This document shows, one piece after another, positions 14,947-23,280 of a stretch of DNA of 33,513 nt; positions within the stretch are counted from its first letter, which is position 1, and every line of letters begins with the position of its first letter. Location: positions 1 through 33,513 of IMG/VR virus record IMGVR_UViG_3300021180_000146. One strand, given 5' to 3'. Made by a program: the position numbers and the translations under genes. The notes below the pieces were generated by a model. That model was given only the letters and a program-made list of their open reading frames with translations, had not been told where the DNA came from and did not search any database. The stretch comes from a virus.

Positions 14947-15318
14947 TTAGATCAGACGCGGAAAGATTGCTTCGCCTTGGAGCTTGCTGCCAGTGATCGA
15001 GCCCGGATATGCAATGCCGGTAAGCTCGGTATTGAATGCAGTGGTGAATTTCACCTTGCTGTTTGTCTGAGTGGTTCCCAGCACCGGGAAAACTCCGTTG
15101 GCAAGGTTTCCGCCGGCGTCCCACACGTCCAGGCTGACTGGACCAAGGCTTGATTCAATGACCTCTGCGATTCCGGTAAACAATGGGTCTTTAACCGCTT
15201 TGGTGAAGTCGAGAGTATCACCGCCGGGCGAATAGTTCCCGGAAGGGATAACGTTGAAGGCCACGCGAAGCTGCTGGCCATCGGCTTTAATGTTGGTGAT
15301 TGATACCTGCAATGGCAT
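14947..15318 (-). CDS. Small beta-rich structural protein (123 aa)
   Basis: A 123-aa protein (MPLQVSITNIKADGQQLRVA) with alternating hydrophobic residues typical of a beta-barrel or sandwich, no Cys and no membrane segment. It lies between the adaptor gene (23-base gap) and the tail hub gene, which starts immediately after its stop. Possibly a head-tail joining, head-completion or decoration protein. No family recognised. Confidence 0.72.
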   Translation of the reverse strand: MPLQVSITNIKADGQQLRVAFNVIPSGNYSPGGDTLDFTKAVKDPLFTGIAEVIESSLGPVSLDVWDAGGNLANGVFPVLGTTQTNSKVKFTTAFNTELTGIAYPGSITGSKLQGEAIFPRLI

Positions 15319-15341
15319 TGTTTTTACCTCGTAGATTTAAA

Positions 15342-16121
15342 TTAACGGCGTCCTCTGGAGCTACGGCGCGAGTACGGAATGCGCCGGAAGTTCTCGCGCT
15401 GCAATTTGCGCTGAGTCTGAATGCACATCTGCTCGATGTACTTATTTGCCCTGGCATCCAGCTTGTCCGCGGCTTCGCCGTCCACGCTGGCAGAGAAAAG
15501 AGCGGCCGCTTTATAGCCGACTGCGTTTTCACAATTCAGAATGAGAAGCTGCTGAGCGCCGCCACCCGCTAGCGTCAGCTTGGGCAAATAGGGGATGTAA
15601 CGAAACTTGATGTCGAGCGAAAGCAACGCTCCGACCATATAAACCGCATCACTGCGCCAGTCCCATTCTGGCGAGTAGCTTGTTTTTACGCGGGACGGTA
15701 GCCCCTCTTTGGAGGCATGCATTTCCCTGAATGACATCATCGCTCCAGACTGACGTTGCCAGAGCAGCAAAGGCAATCTCAGGTCTGCTGGAAGCGTGAA
15801 GCCGGGTTGATTCTGAACTCCATCAAAATAGCCGGTGAATCCAAGCGATACTTCCGCGCCGGGGTCAACGGTCGCAACGGGTGGAATGCCGGTTACTGTG
15901 GCCTGCTTCGCAAACGTTTCCACGCCGTTATTTGTGAGTTCGGTCTGTACCTCGTCATAAGCGGACTGGATGATTACCAGTGTGCCTGGCCTGTCATCCG
16001 TGAAAACGTCACCGACAATATTTCCGGTGACAGGATCTACTCCCGCATCGGCCATTGCTGTACGTGCGACGTTCAGGACTGTTTCTACAGTCGGATATGG
16101 GCTGGTAGCTACAAAAGGCAT
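15342..16121 (-). CDS. Putative head-tail adaptor (gp4/gp11-like, 259 aa)
   Basis: A 259-aa protein. The first 65 residues are helical (TVETVLNVARTAMADAGVDP, then IIQSAYDEVQTELTNNGVET). A central region contains LPADLRLPLLLWQRQ, and the Arg-rich C-terminus ends RRSSRGRR. Similar architecture is common in podovirus head-to-tail connecting proteins (P22 gp4-type adaptors are helical with a variable C-terminal arm). It lies immediately before the small beta protein and tail hub genes. The call rests on order and general pattern, not a specific motif. Confidence 0.65.
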   Translation of the reverse strand: MPFVATSPYPTVETVLNVARTAMADAGVDPVTGNIVGDVFTDDRPGTLVIIQSAYDEVQTELTNNGVETFAKQATVTGIPPVATVDPGAEVSLGFTGYFDGVQNQPGFTLPADLRLPLLLWQRQSGAMMSFREMHASKEGLPSRVKTSYSPEWDWRSDAVYMVGALLSLDIKFRYIPYLPKLTLAGGGAQQLLILNCENAVGYKAAALFSASVDGEAADKLDARANKYIEQMCIQTQRKLQRENFRRIPYSRRSSRGRR

Positions 16122-16167
16122 GGGATTTTAAGGTTTGCTTGACGTGAGTAGTACAATATTTGGCGCT

Positions 16168-16527
16168 ATGAAGAAATTACTTATTGCCGCTATTTTCCTT
16201 GTATCTGTCTTCTCTTTTGGAAAAGCTAAGACCGAAAATCTGGAATGGAAAACCGGAACACTCCTGAATCAAAACTCTGATAGCGACTGCCGCGTAAGAG
16301 ACGGCAATAGCATTTGTCACACAATCACTTTCTACGAAATTGACACTGGCGAGATGATTTACACCTTCAAGCGCTCAGCGCCGCGCCGCGCAAAGAGCTT
16401 GGACATCACAGTGAATGCCCCCATCAAATATGCGTTCTCCGGCGAAAAGAGTTTCATCCAGGATGAGCATGGCCAATCGCATGAAGTTTCTCTTTCCCAG
16501 AAAGCCTTGAAATCACCGACTCATTGA
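16168..16527 (+). CDS. Plus-strand moron: secreted beta protein (119 aa)
   Basis: The only plus-strand gene inside the minus-strand late block. The start at ATG 16168 puts a signal peptide (MKKLLIAAIFLVSVFSFGKA|KT) at the N-terminus; an earlier in-frame start at 16135 would hide it. The mature part (LEWKTGTLLNQNSDSDC, TITFYEIDTGEMIYTFKR, VNAPIKYAFSGEKSFIQDEHG) is beta-rich with two Cys and resembles a family of small secreted acidobacterial proteins that I recall but cannot check here. A TACAAT (16152-16157) could be a -10, but no good -35 accompanies it. Its last 74 bases overlap the end of the opposing gene. Likely a moron expressed independently in the lysogen. Confidence 0.72.
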   Translation: MKKLLIAAIFLVSVFSFGKAKTENLEWKTGTLLNQNSDSDCRVRDGNSICHTITFYEIDTGEMIYTFKRSAPRRAKSLDITVNAPIKYAFSGEKSFIQDEHGQSHEVSLSQKALKSPTH

Positions 16528-17152
16528 TAGGCTTTTTCAATCCCGGCCAAGACGTCTGGCTGAAAACCTTAAGCATGTCGGATGAACTACCGGGAACGGT
16601 GAAGAAGATAGTGGCACTCATGCAATCAACTTCTATTGTGCCGGGTGCGCTCACGGCTTTTTCGGTGACATTCCCAATAAAATTGCCTCCATTCACATTG
16701 GCCACGGTCCATGTAGTCCCCCAAAGATCGGCAGGGCCACCGAAGGTAAAATTGGTTGAAGTTGGCGTCATGTTCCCAACTCCAGTCCCCTTGTTTACGC
16801 CTACCAAGGTTCCCGAAGGGGCTTCTATCCTGACAGTATTCCAGGCACCTGCATTCGTGGTGGTGGGCGTCAATGCTGTTACGTTGAGCTGAACTCCCAC
16901 GATAGTTGCGTTGGTAGGTATGCTGAAAATAATTTGACCGCGCAGGTCATCTGTCGTAGCCGTACCGGGAAGTATGGTTGCTAATACGCCATCGCAAGCG
17001 GTGATATTTAATGGGTTGGTCCATGCAACTGTGCCGCCTCCAGCAGTATTGCTAGTACCTGTAGCGGTGTTTGCTAAAACCGGCCCTTGACTGCCAGCAA
17101 ACGCTAATACAGTCAAGAACAGAAGAGAAAATGACTTAAGAAATCTTTTCAT
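16454..17152 (-). CDS. Secreted beta-sandwich protein, fibre-like (232 aa)
   Basis: The start at ATG 17152 lies one base after the previous stop and gives a signal peptide: MKRFLK, a hydrophobic core SFSLLFLTVLAFAG and a cleavage site VLA|NT at 27. Residues about 40-186 match the motif order seen in many phage and bacterial surface proteins: VAWTNPLNI, IPTNATIVGVQLNV, FGGPADLWG, and VANVNGGNF leading to a final strand. The last 25 residues (208-232) lie antisense to the opposing gene and look unlike the domain, as if an original stop had been lost. It pairs with the fibre-like gene upstream. Envelope location is predicted; a virion role is uncertain. Confidence 0.75.
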   Translation of the reverse strand: MKRFLKSFSLLFLTVLAFAGSQGPVLANTATGTSNTAGGGTVAWTNPLNITACDGVLATILPGTATTDDLRGQIIFSIPTNATIVGVQLNVTALTPTTTNAGAWNTVRIEAPSGTLVGVNKGTGVGNMTPTSTNFTFGGPADLWGTTWTVANVNGGNFIGNVTEKAVSAPGTIEVDCMSATIFFTVPGSSSDMLKVFSQTSWPGLKKPINESVISRLSGKEKLHAIGHAHPG

Positions 17153-17153
17153 T

Positions 17154-18452
17154 TTAATGGCCCTGATCCACGGCAACGACATCCCATTTAGTGTCCAAAG
17201 CATTCCAGATACAGCCGATATAGTCCGTCTTGGTTGCTGTTGTGGCTGTTGGAGCTACTATGCTTGTGGAGAAACGATAGGTGGCGTTGAAGCTGTAGGT
17301 TTGAGCGTTAGTTGTTTTGAGACGGATAATCAACTTCTGGCCATCGGTGGGCGTTCCTGTTGGAGCGGCGATAGTTATTGTCCCTGCGACTCCAGTCATA
17401 TTCATCACCGTCTCGTCTGAATTGTCGCTGTCTGGGGTGAAAGTCGTGGAGGTGGAAAGGGTGACAATGCGCGGATCGTTGCGTTTGTTCTGGAGGCGCT
17501 CTGTGCCGCTATCTGTGCCGGTGGTGGAGGGACTAGACAGGGCGCATCCTGTGGTTAAGCAGACGCTTCCACTTCCCGATGTTCCATTTGAAAGATCGGA
17601 CGCGGCCAGAGATGAATCAACAAAGTTGGTTCCATTGCCACGCAAAACATGACCAGAGCCAGCGCCGCCATTCACACGGTAGCCGGTTGCGATGTTAAAG
17701 ACTCCACCATCAGTCAGAAATGCTTCAATCGTGTCCACTGACCCGGTACGTTTCGCCCATTCGCACTGCCACCCGCTTCCGTCGCCACAATAAGTTCTGT
17801 TTGCATGAGGGGTTCCCAAGCCGCCTACGACTCTAAAATCTCCAGTTCCAGCCGTTGCTCCAAGTCCTGTGCTCGCTGTAACACTGAGAGAATCGCTCAC
17901 GGATAGAGTGTTGCCGTCGTCGGTTACGTCCGCGTTGCCAGTAACTCCAGTCGCGCCGTTTGTGTATTTAACAAGCGCATTGGTAGTGCCTGTCCCTGTG
18001 TTGATGGTTCCAGCGGGGATATTCGATCCGGTGACGGTTCCAGTAGCGGAAATGTTGCCGCCGGCTGAAATATTGCCGGTTGTCGTTACGCTCGCGAAGT
18101 TGGCCACGCTTCCAGGTACTAGAGGCGCGGCGAACGGGTAGCATGTCGTACTGGTGATTTGCGGAGAGGTCGCGGTGTAGCAGTAATTTCCAGCCGGGAC
18201 AAAGAACTGAAAATATCCATAACCGTCCGTGGTCAGCGTCGTGATTGGATGGGTAAGCGCCGCATCTGAATAGATCGTGATGGTAGGCGAGCATGGTGCA
18301 CCTGTTGCACCCGCATTGCAGGCGGTAATCAGGGCTCCGGCAATCGGCTGGCCTTGACCATTGGCCACGCTGCCCGAGAACGGCGAACCCTGAGAAAAGG
18401 CCGTACCCATAGAGAGTACGGCCATAGTGATCAGGAGGAGAATTTTACGCAT
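17154..18452 (-). CDS. Tail-fibre-like protein with signal peptide (432 aa)
   Basis: Residues 1-20 form a textbook Sec signal (MRKILLLITMAVLSMGTAFS|QG). Residues about 24-115 resemble a carboxypeptidase-regulatory/CNA-B-like sandwich (GQPIAGALITAC...PCSPTITIYSD...TTDGYGYFQFFVPAGNYCY). A Thr/Gly/Asn-rich repetitive stalk spans about 118-205, and a C-terminal domain (322-432) has the signature of phage fibre tips (NKRNDPRIVTL, GTPTDGQKLIIRL, TATKTDYIGCIWNALDTKWDV). Fibre tips normally act in the cytoplasmically assembled virion, so an export signal is odd. It is upstream of, and nearly overlapping, another signal-peptide gene. Could be an exported adhesin made from fibre parts. Confidence 0.8.
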   Translation of the reverse strand: MRKILLLITMAVLSMGTAFSQGSPFSGSVANGQGQPIAGALITACNAGATGAPCSPTITIYSDAALTHPITTLTTDGYGYFQFFVPAGNYCYTATSPQITSTTCYPFAAPLVPGSVANFASVTTTGNISAGGNISATGTVTGSNIPAGTINTGTGTTNALVKYTNGATGVTGNADVTDDGNTLSVSDSLSVTASTGLGATAGTGDFRVVGGLGTPHANRTYCGDGSGWQCEWAKRTGSVDTIEAFLTDGGVFNIATGYRVNGGAGSGHVLRGNGTNFVDSSLAASDLSNGTSGSGSVCLTTGCALSSPSTTGTDSGTERLQNKRNDPRIVTLSTSTTFTPDSDNSDETVMNMTGVAGTITIAAPTGTPTDGQKLIIRLKTTNAQTYSFNATYRFSTSIVAPTATTATKTDYIGCIWNALDTKWDVVAVDQGH

Positions 18453-18456
18453 GGTT

Positions 18457-19269
18457 TTACTTCTTTGCTAAGACGCGCTGTCTCTGGGCCTCAAGCTTCG
18501 CGGCCTTCTCTTCGTTGATGATGGTTCCGCAGGGGTTCTTGCCTCCGGTGTGCGCCGCGGCTTCTGCCCAAACTCTCTCACCGCAGCCGGGGCATTCAAT
18601 CGTGCGCTTGGATTCGTTGCACCATTCGGCGTCACGTCCAAGGAAGTCATTGGCCCAGCGGTGATATTCGGTGATATCAACGGCGTGGTTCGGTCCCTGC
18701 ATGTGGTACGCCTGTCCCTGTTTCCAGAGCTCTTCTGCTTTCTTGGTGAGCTTGGCATGGGCCTCTTCCAGTTCTTCTTTGGTGGGTACGTCGCCCTCAG
18801 CAAGGAAGCATCCCCATAGGGTCAAGTCCTGATTCGCGTTTTTGAATGGGCCGATTCCGAGCACATCCGCCGCGACCAAACGTCCGTCCCACTGAGTGAA
18901 GGAAATCTTCCGGATATCCACGGCGTTTCCTTCGTTGACGATCTTCGCCACTTTGCAGGGGCGGGAATACGACATCTCGCCTGGCTTGGCCGGGCGTCTC
19001 TCGTAATCGCCACTGGCGGCAACGTCTTGAGCGTTTTCGCCCTTGGCCGGTTTGCGTGGTTCCCACACAAAACCCTCTTCAGCCTGCGGGATCAGATACG
19101 TACCGAGCGTCCCAAGTTCCTGCACCCAATGCGGGTGGAAAGTGTTGATGTTGAAAATCTTGAAGTACCCCATTTTCTTGATCGATTCGGCGATAGGGGG
19201 GACATTGAAACTCTTGTTTGCCTGAAGCTGCCCTTCGATGAGGGCCTGAGCATCTTGAATGACCTGCAT
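18457..19269 (-). CDS. Unknown late protein with Cys-pair C-terminal region (270 aa)
   Basis: ATG at 19269 preceded by AAGGAGA. The N-terminus has a conserved-looking segment (FFKIFNI-like FKIFNINTFHPHWVQELGTL), followed by charged regions and a helical linker. The C-terminal region holds C217, C226-x2-C229 (ECPGCGERVW) and C247, which could bind one zinc. It follows the 324-aa gene by 11 bases. Both lie between capsid and tail genes, where structural or assembly proteins are expected. I do not recognise the family. Confidence 0.72.
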   Translation of the reverse strand: MQVIQDAQALIEGQLQANKSFNVPPIAESIKKMGYFKIFNINTFHPHWVQELGTLGTYLIPQAEEGFVWEPRKPAKGENAQDVAASGDYERRPAKPGEMSYSRPCKVAKIVNEGNAVDIRKISFTQWDGRLVAADVLGIGPFKNANQDLTLWGCFLAEGDVPTKEELEEAHAKLTKKAEELWKQGQAYHMQGPNHAVDITEYHRWANDFLGRDAEWCNESKRTIECPGCGERVWAEAAAHTGGKNPCGTIINEEKAAKLEAQRQRVLAKK

Positions 19270-19280
19270 GAAAATTCTCC

Positions 19281-20249
19281 TTAATTGACTTGCCGGAAAT
19301 CTTTGGCAGCGTTGGGCATGCCTTTTTTCGCTATATCTTTCGCGGTCACCTTGAAATCGTCAGGCGCGGAACGATATGGTGATCCGCTGAGGCCGCGAAT
19401 CGGGAATGCCGGCATAGCGTCCCTGATCATCTCCTCAAGCTTGTCGTCCTTGGCCTTTTCTCTCGCGTCGAGAGCGTCACGGTGGGCAAGCTTGATGTCG
19501 TTCTGACTGTATTTCTGCTTGCCGTAATTGATCATCTGAATGCGTTTTTCCACCAATGAATATGGCGGGTAGAAAGAAAATGTATATGCAGCTTCAAAAA
19601 CTCCGCGTGAGGGATATGGGCCTAATTCGAGTAACCCGGTTTCTGCATCGCGCATAACCATGTTCCAGAGTTCCTCGGTGCATTTGGCATATTCTTCAGC
19701 AGATAGCCACTTTTCCAGCACCCAGCCGTTCTCACCGCCGTACCTTGGAATCCAGCGGTACTCGTCCACGGTGCGCACGATCTTTCCCTGTTCGCGATCC
19801 TGCCAGCGTCCGCCAACCTGCCACATGCGGGACGGCGCCCAAACTACGCGCCAGATATTCTCCCCGTAGGGGTTCTGCCCGAAGGCTTTGAGCGATCCGC
19901 CGGTCCACAGAACAGGATTAACGTCGTTTCCTTTCACTGAAACCATTTCGGCCTTGGCAAGCTTTTCCAGCCGCTTGATCTCAGTGGCAAATTTTTCCTG
20001 TGCTTCCGTCACTGCGAGTTTTACCTGTGATTCGTCCATCTCGCTTGTGAGGATGAAAGCAAAAATGAATGGAATGGTGCTGTCTGCGGTCGGCTTGAAT
20101 ACCAGATAGGAGATAAATTTTCCGGGTTCGTCAGTCTCAAAGAGGATGTATCCCGGCGCTTGATGGTGGTTATCCATCAATTTCAACTCGTCGCCCAGAA
20201 TCTCCATTGCAGCTCCGTTAAGCGCTACCGACAAACGATCAGCATCCAT
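19281..20249 (-). CDS. Unknown late protein (322 aa)
   Basis: AAGGAG lies 8 bases before the ATG at 20249, so this start is preferred to the ATG at 20255. The protein is soluble, mixed alpha/beta, rich in Trp and Tyr in the middle (NIWRVVWAPSRMWQVGGRWQ, EYRWIPRYGGENGWVLEKWL), with a highly charged C-terminal third. No enzyme motif or family is recognised. It is the first gene after the capsid terminator, and its message probably comes from read-through. A role in capsid or connector assembly is inferred only from position. Confidence 0.75.
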   Translation of the reverse strand: MDADRLSVALNGAAMEILGDELKLMDNHHQAPGYILFETDEPGKFISYLVFKPTADSTIPFIFAFILTSEMDESQVKLAVTEAQEKFATEIKRLEKLAKAEMVSVKGNDVNPVLWTGGSLKAFGQNPYGENIWRVVWAPSRMWQVGGRWQDREQGKIVRTVDEYRWIPRYGGENGWVLEKWLSAEEYAKCTEELWNMVMRDAETGLLELGPYPSRGVFEAAYTFSFYPPYSLVEKRIQMINYGKQKYSQNDIKLAHRDALDAREKAKDDKLEEMIRDAMPAFPIRGLSGSPYRSAPDDFKVTAKDIAKKGMPNAAKDFRQVN

Positions 20250-20295
20250 TTGCATTGCTCCTTAAATTGGTTTCGGGGCATAGCCCTATGCGGTT

Positions 20296-20332
20296 AAAAG
20301 AAGCGGACAGCCTGCGCATGGCCATCCGCTTC
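20296..20332 (-). terminator. Intrinsic terminator after the major capsid gene
   Basis: On the minus strand GAAGCGGA (20332-20325) pairs with TCCGCTTC (20307-20300), an 8-bp stem with a 17-base GC-rich loop that can extend the pairing, followed by TTTTAACC. It starts 9 bases after the capsid stop and probably lowers transcription into downstream genes relative to capsid. Confidence 0.75.
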
Positions 20333-20340
20333 AAGGTTGA

Positions 20341-21585
20341 TTAGTAGCCCGCTGGTACGGGGATGTTGTTGATGAACACGCCTGCAAGGACGTTATCCAT
20401 GCCGATGTTGAAGCCGATATACAGATAGAACAGCAGGTTGGTCAGCAATCCACCATCAGGGGCGATCTGCGGGAAGATGGTCTGGCCTCCTACTTCGTAA
20501 TGATCGATCTTCTGGAACTCGGTACGGAACCAGTGAGACAGGACGAATCCGTCGATTCTTCCGGGGGTCTGGTGCAGTCCCACAATGACCGGACGCTGCG
20601 CAAAAGTGGACGGCGGCTCTTCCATCGCCATGTCTGGAGACGAATTACCCTTTTGCTGCTGGTAAATGTTCTGGGTGATGGAGATTCCAACGTTTTCCCA
20701 CGCTGCAATCGTGTCCAGGCCCATGTAATATTCCAGCTTCTCTTCCTTCGGTGCCTTGATGCCCAGCGCCCTTTGAATTGCGGCGATGGAGCGGCGCGCG
20801 ATGGCCGGAGTCAGTGGAAGTCCCTGAGCGTTGACGTTTGGAGTTGAAAGACGGCCGGGGTAAGAAGTACGCGGCACGCCCATGACCGAACCTACGTTCG
20901 CATTAACGTGATACGCCTTGGTTCCGGCGACACTGGTTCCAGCCTGCCCAGAGGATCCGCGAATCAACAGAACGTCGCCTACTTGCAGGTTAGGGATAGG
21001 TGCAAGGAAGTTGATAAGTTTGTTGTTCTGGTCTGTGGTGTAGATGGTCCCGGTGCCACGGAAAACGCCGCCGCCGATTTGCGACCAGGCATCAATCTGG
21101 CTTCCATCGGCAAACATGCTGGGGTTGTTAACTCCAACAACAGAACCCGCAATGGAGACAACCGTGTCAAGAGTCCCTGAGCCATCGGTGTTGATTGCAG
21201 CCTCGATGCGCTCACGGAACTGCTTCATGGCCAGCTTTTGAGTCTTAACGACGAAGTTCTCAATGGCCTGCTGGCTGCTTTTGGTGGTGATCTCAGTCAG
21301 TTTGGTGTACTGATGAGCCTGAGAAAACACTACCGGAACAAGAGTGCCAGCGTCGGAAGTCGGTGCAATACCGGTTCCGAGAGAACCGCCGTTAATATCT
21401 GTCTGCTGGAATTTGGCTGCGCCCACCAAGATCATGGGGACGCGCATGGGGCGGTAGGACTGTGAATCTTCGTCCGTCCGCTCCTCGAATTTAGAGTAGA
21501 GAGTATCGTCAGTCTGAAAGAATTCATCCGCTTTGGGGCGGACTTTTTCATGCATCAGACCGATTGCCTGAGACACTGAGCCCAT
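20341..21585 (-). CDS. Major capsid (coat) protein (414 aa)
   Basis: The ATG at 21585 has GAGG six bases upstream and is preferred to an in-frame GTG at 21597. The 414-aa protein has the features of P22-type/HK97-fold coat proteins that sit directly after the scaffold gene: an N-terminal helix (SVSQAIGLMHEKVRPKADEF), a charged loop region (YSKFEERTDEDSQSYRPMRVP), a spine-helix-like stretch (QAIENFVVKTQKLAMKQFRERIEAAIN) and a beta-rich C-terminal half ending FINNIPVPAGY. Order (portal, scaffold, coat) and length match the family. It has its own long leader and a terminator downstream, consistent with high expression. Confidence 0.85.
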   Translation of the reverse strand: MGSVSQAIGLMHEKVRPKADEFFQTDDTLYSKFEERTDEDSQSYRPMRVPMILVGAAKFQQTDINGGSLGTGIAPTSDAGTLVPVVFSQAHQYTKLTEITTKSSQQAIENFVVKTQKLAMKQFRERIEAAINTDGSGTLDTVVSIAGSVVGVNNPSMFADGSQIDAWSQIGGGVFRGTGTIYTTDQNNKLINFLAPIPNLQVGDVLLIRGSSGQAGTSVAGTKAYHVNANVGSVMGVPRTSYPGRLSTPNVNAQGLPLTPAIARRSIAAIQRALGIKAPKEEKLEYYMGLDTIAAWENVGISITQNIYQQQKGNSSPDMAMEEPPSTFAQRPVIVGLHQTPGRIDGFVLSHWFRTEFQKIDHYEVGGQTIFPQIAPDGGLLTNLLFYLYIGFNIGMDNVLAGVFINNIPVPAGY

Positions 21586-21783
21586 GGCAAGCCTCACAAA
21601 AATGGACTCGCTGTGGTTGCGCGTTCCCCGGCTCAGAGGCGGGACAGCATGCGCTTTGCTGTGTTGGGAACCTTTAGCGGCGTGGTACGGGTATTGCTTT
21701 CGTGCGATTTGTCCTGCTCAGGTTTTCTCGGTGGCCCGAGCAGCGGTGTCCTATCCGCTCAGCAGTGACAAGAACTTTTTGGT
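21586..21783 (-). promoter_or_regulatory. Structured non-coding leader of the capsid gene
   Basis: A 198-base gap, the longest in the minus-strand late block, with no credible reading frame. On either strand CTGCTC (21714-21719) can pair with GAGCAG (21738-21743), or CTCGG (21727-21731) with CCGAG (21736-21740). These share bases, so they exclude each other. No convincing -35/-10 pair was found. It may hold a phage-specific promoter, an RNA-processing site or a translational control element for capsid. Confidence 0.4.
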
Positions 21784-23280
21784 TTACGCTTCTACTGTGT
21801 AAACCTTGCGGCCATCTTTCAACACGCGACGGCCTTTCAAAATCATTTGTTCGTAGTCCAGACCGATCTTTCTTCCTTCAGCTTCGGTCAGACGGCGTGA
21901 AATCTCAGAAGCGGCGGGCGGTTTATCCATCTTGATCCAGCCCTGGCCGGGATTAGTGTTCTTCGCCCCGCCTTTATCGCCCTTGTCGCCATTTTTTCCG
22001 CCTCCGGCAAACTTCGTATCGCCGGTCAGAATGCGGTAGGCGCTGTCCACGATTCCGGCCTTGCCGTTCTCGCCTTTGAGCGCAGCGGCCACGCGGGATT
22101 TAAGGAATCTCACGAGCCCATCACCGTCTTTTGCTTTTGAGTAGGCAGCGATGGTGTCCCGGAAGTCGCCGGCTGCATGCATTTTTTTGGAAAGGTTCTT
22201 GAGGGCGATATTCACAACAATTTCCCGGCGCTCCGGGCTGATCGTTTTACTTTTCGCCTTCAATATCGCGTCGAGCTGCTGATTGATCAGGCCATCGCGG
22301 TAGGTGTTATACGAGAAAGAAACTTCGCGATTGAACTGAGCCATTTCACGTTGCTGATGCTGCAGATTCTTCGCGGCGTCTGGATCATTTCCACTTTTGT
22401 TCTTGTCCGGAATTTTGGCCGCTGCCATCGTGTCAAGACTGGTGGTCCAGTCGTTGAAATTCTTGTTGATGCCCAGAAGTTTTTGAACAATCGACTTGGC
22501 GCGCGGATCGTCCACCATTTCAAGCAGGGTTTGCAGATGCTCGCGCTCGATATAGAGCGCCTGCGGGACTTTTTGCTCCTGCAGCTCGGCAATCACCATG
22601 CCTGCATAAAATTTGGTGTACCCTTCCGGGGATTTCTCCGCGAATGTGTTCACAAAATGCGGAACCATGGCGCTGAATTCTTCCGGGTACTGCTCGGCCA
22701 GATTCTTCACGAGCGCCGGGTCTTTGGCTTCCCACTTTGCATCCAGATCGTGATAGAACTTGATCTCTTCGCCCAGAGTTTTCAGGCCGTTGACGCCGCC
22801 CAAGTTCTTGTCGATCGCGCCTTTCAGTTTCAGAACGTCATTCACGCCGTTCGGGAAATCCTGCTTCAGCTTAAAGAGGTCTTTCCGCATGTTCATCTCT
22901 GAAATGACGATGCCGCGGACTCGCTTGTACAGGGCGGGATTCTTGGCCTTCAGTTCGTCCAGGTGCTTTGTGACATCGGCATGCATCCGGGGCTTGTCAT
23001 TGGGGTTGTGCTCGCTGCCTTCCAGCTCGGTTTCGTCACCCTCTGCGCCCGCTGCATGTGCGCCGTCGCCCTCGCCAGCACCTTCACCGCCGCCGTCATC
23101 TTCAAGTTCTGCGTTTTCCTCGCCGCCTCCGGCTTCTTCGCCGCCATCGCCAAGATCCAGAGCATCAAGGACGTTGCCAGCGGAGAATCCACCTAACCCG
23201 GTATCTCCTGCGGCAAAAAACATCCCAAGGAAGCTCATGAACCAATTAGCGAACGGGAAAAAACTGTGAATCTTAAACAT
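21784..23280 (-). CDS. Putative scaffolding protein (498 aa)
   Basis: A 498-aa protein immediately upstream of coat. The first 35 residues contain a hydrophobic, Phe/Gly-rich stretch. Residues about 40-95 are extremely acidic and Gly/Ala-rich (runs of Glu and Asp), and the rest is charged and mostly helical, ending in a basic C-terminus (KGRRVLKDGRKVYTVEA). An acidic, low-complexity N-terminus with a helical body and a basic coat-binding end is what P22-like scaffolds look like. Its first 8 bases overlap the end of the 64-aa gene, and CAGGAGAG precedes its ATG. No protease motif is visible. Confidence 0.78.
   Translation of the reverse strand: MFKIHSFFPFANWFMSFLGMFFAAGDTGLGGFSAGNVLDALDLGDGGEEAGGGEENAELEDDGGGEGAGEGDGAHAAGAEGDETELEGSEHNPNDKPRMHADVTKHLDELKAKNPALYKRVRGIVISEMNMRKDLFKLKQDFPNGVNDVLKLKGAIDKNLGGVNGLKTLGEEIKFYHDLDAKWEAKDPALVKNLAEQYPEEFSAMVPHFVNTFAEKSPEGYTKFYAGMVIAELQEQKVPQALYIEREHLQTLLEMVDDPRAKSIVQKLLGINKNFNDWTTSLDTMAAAKIPDKNKSGNDPDAAKNLQHQQREMAQFNREVSFSYNTYRDGLINQQLDAILKAKSKTISPERREIVVNIALKNLSKKMHAAGDFRDTIAAYSKAKDGDGLVRFLKSRVAAALKGENGKAGIVDSAYRILTGDTKFAGGGKNGDKGDKGGAKNTNPGQGWIKMDKPPAASEISRRLTEAEGRKIGLDYEQMILKGRRVLKDGRKVYTVEA

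Noticed and set aside
16139-16157. TTGACG (16139-16144) and TACAAT (16152-16157) as a promoter for the plus-strand moron.
   Set aside because: Only 7 bases separate the boxes, far too few for a sigma-70 promoter. TACAAT alone was kept as a weak hint.
2510-20312. A 13-base identity (GAAGCGGACAGCC) between the attP candidate region (2510-2522) and the capsid terminator (20300-20312).
   Set aside because: Several 13-base matches are expected by chance in 33 kb, and the copy at 20300 is explained by the terminator stem.
22177-22902. A 241-codon plus-strand frame opposite the scaffold gene.
   Set aside because: It mirrors the scaffold codons; the translation has many Phe, His and Arg without a recognisable fold, and the scaffold frame has clear coupling and family features.
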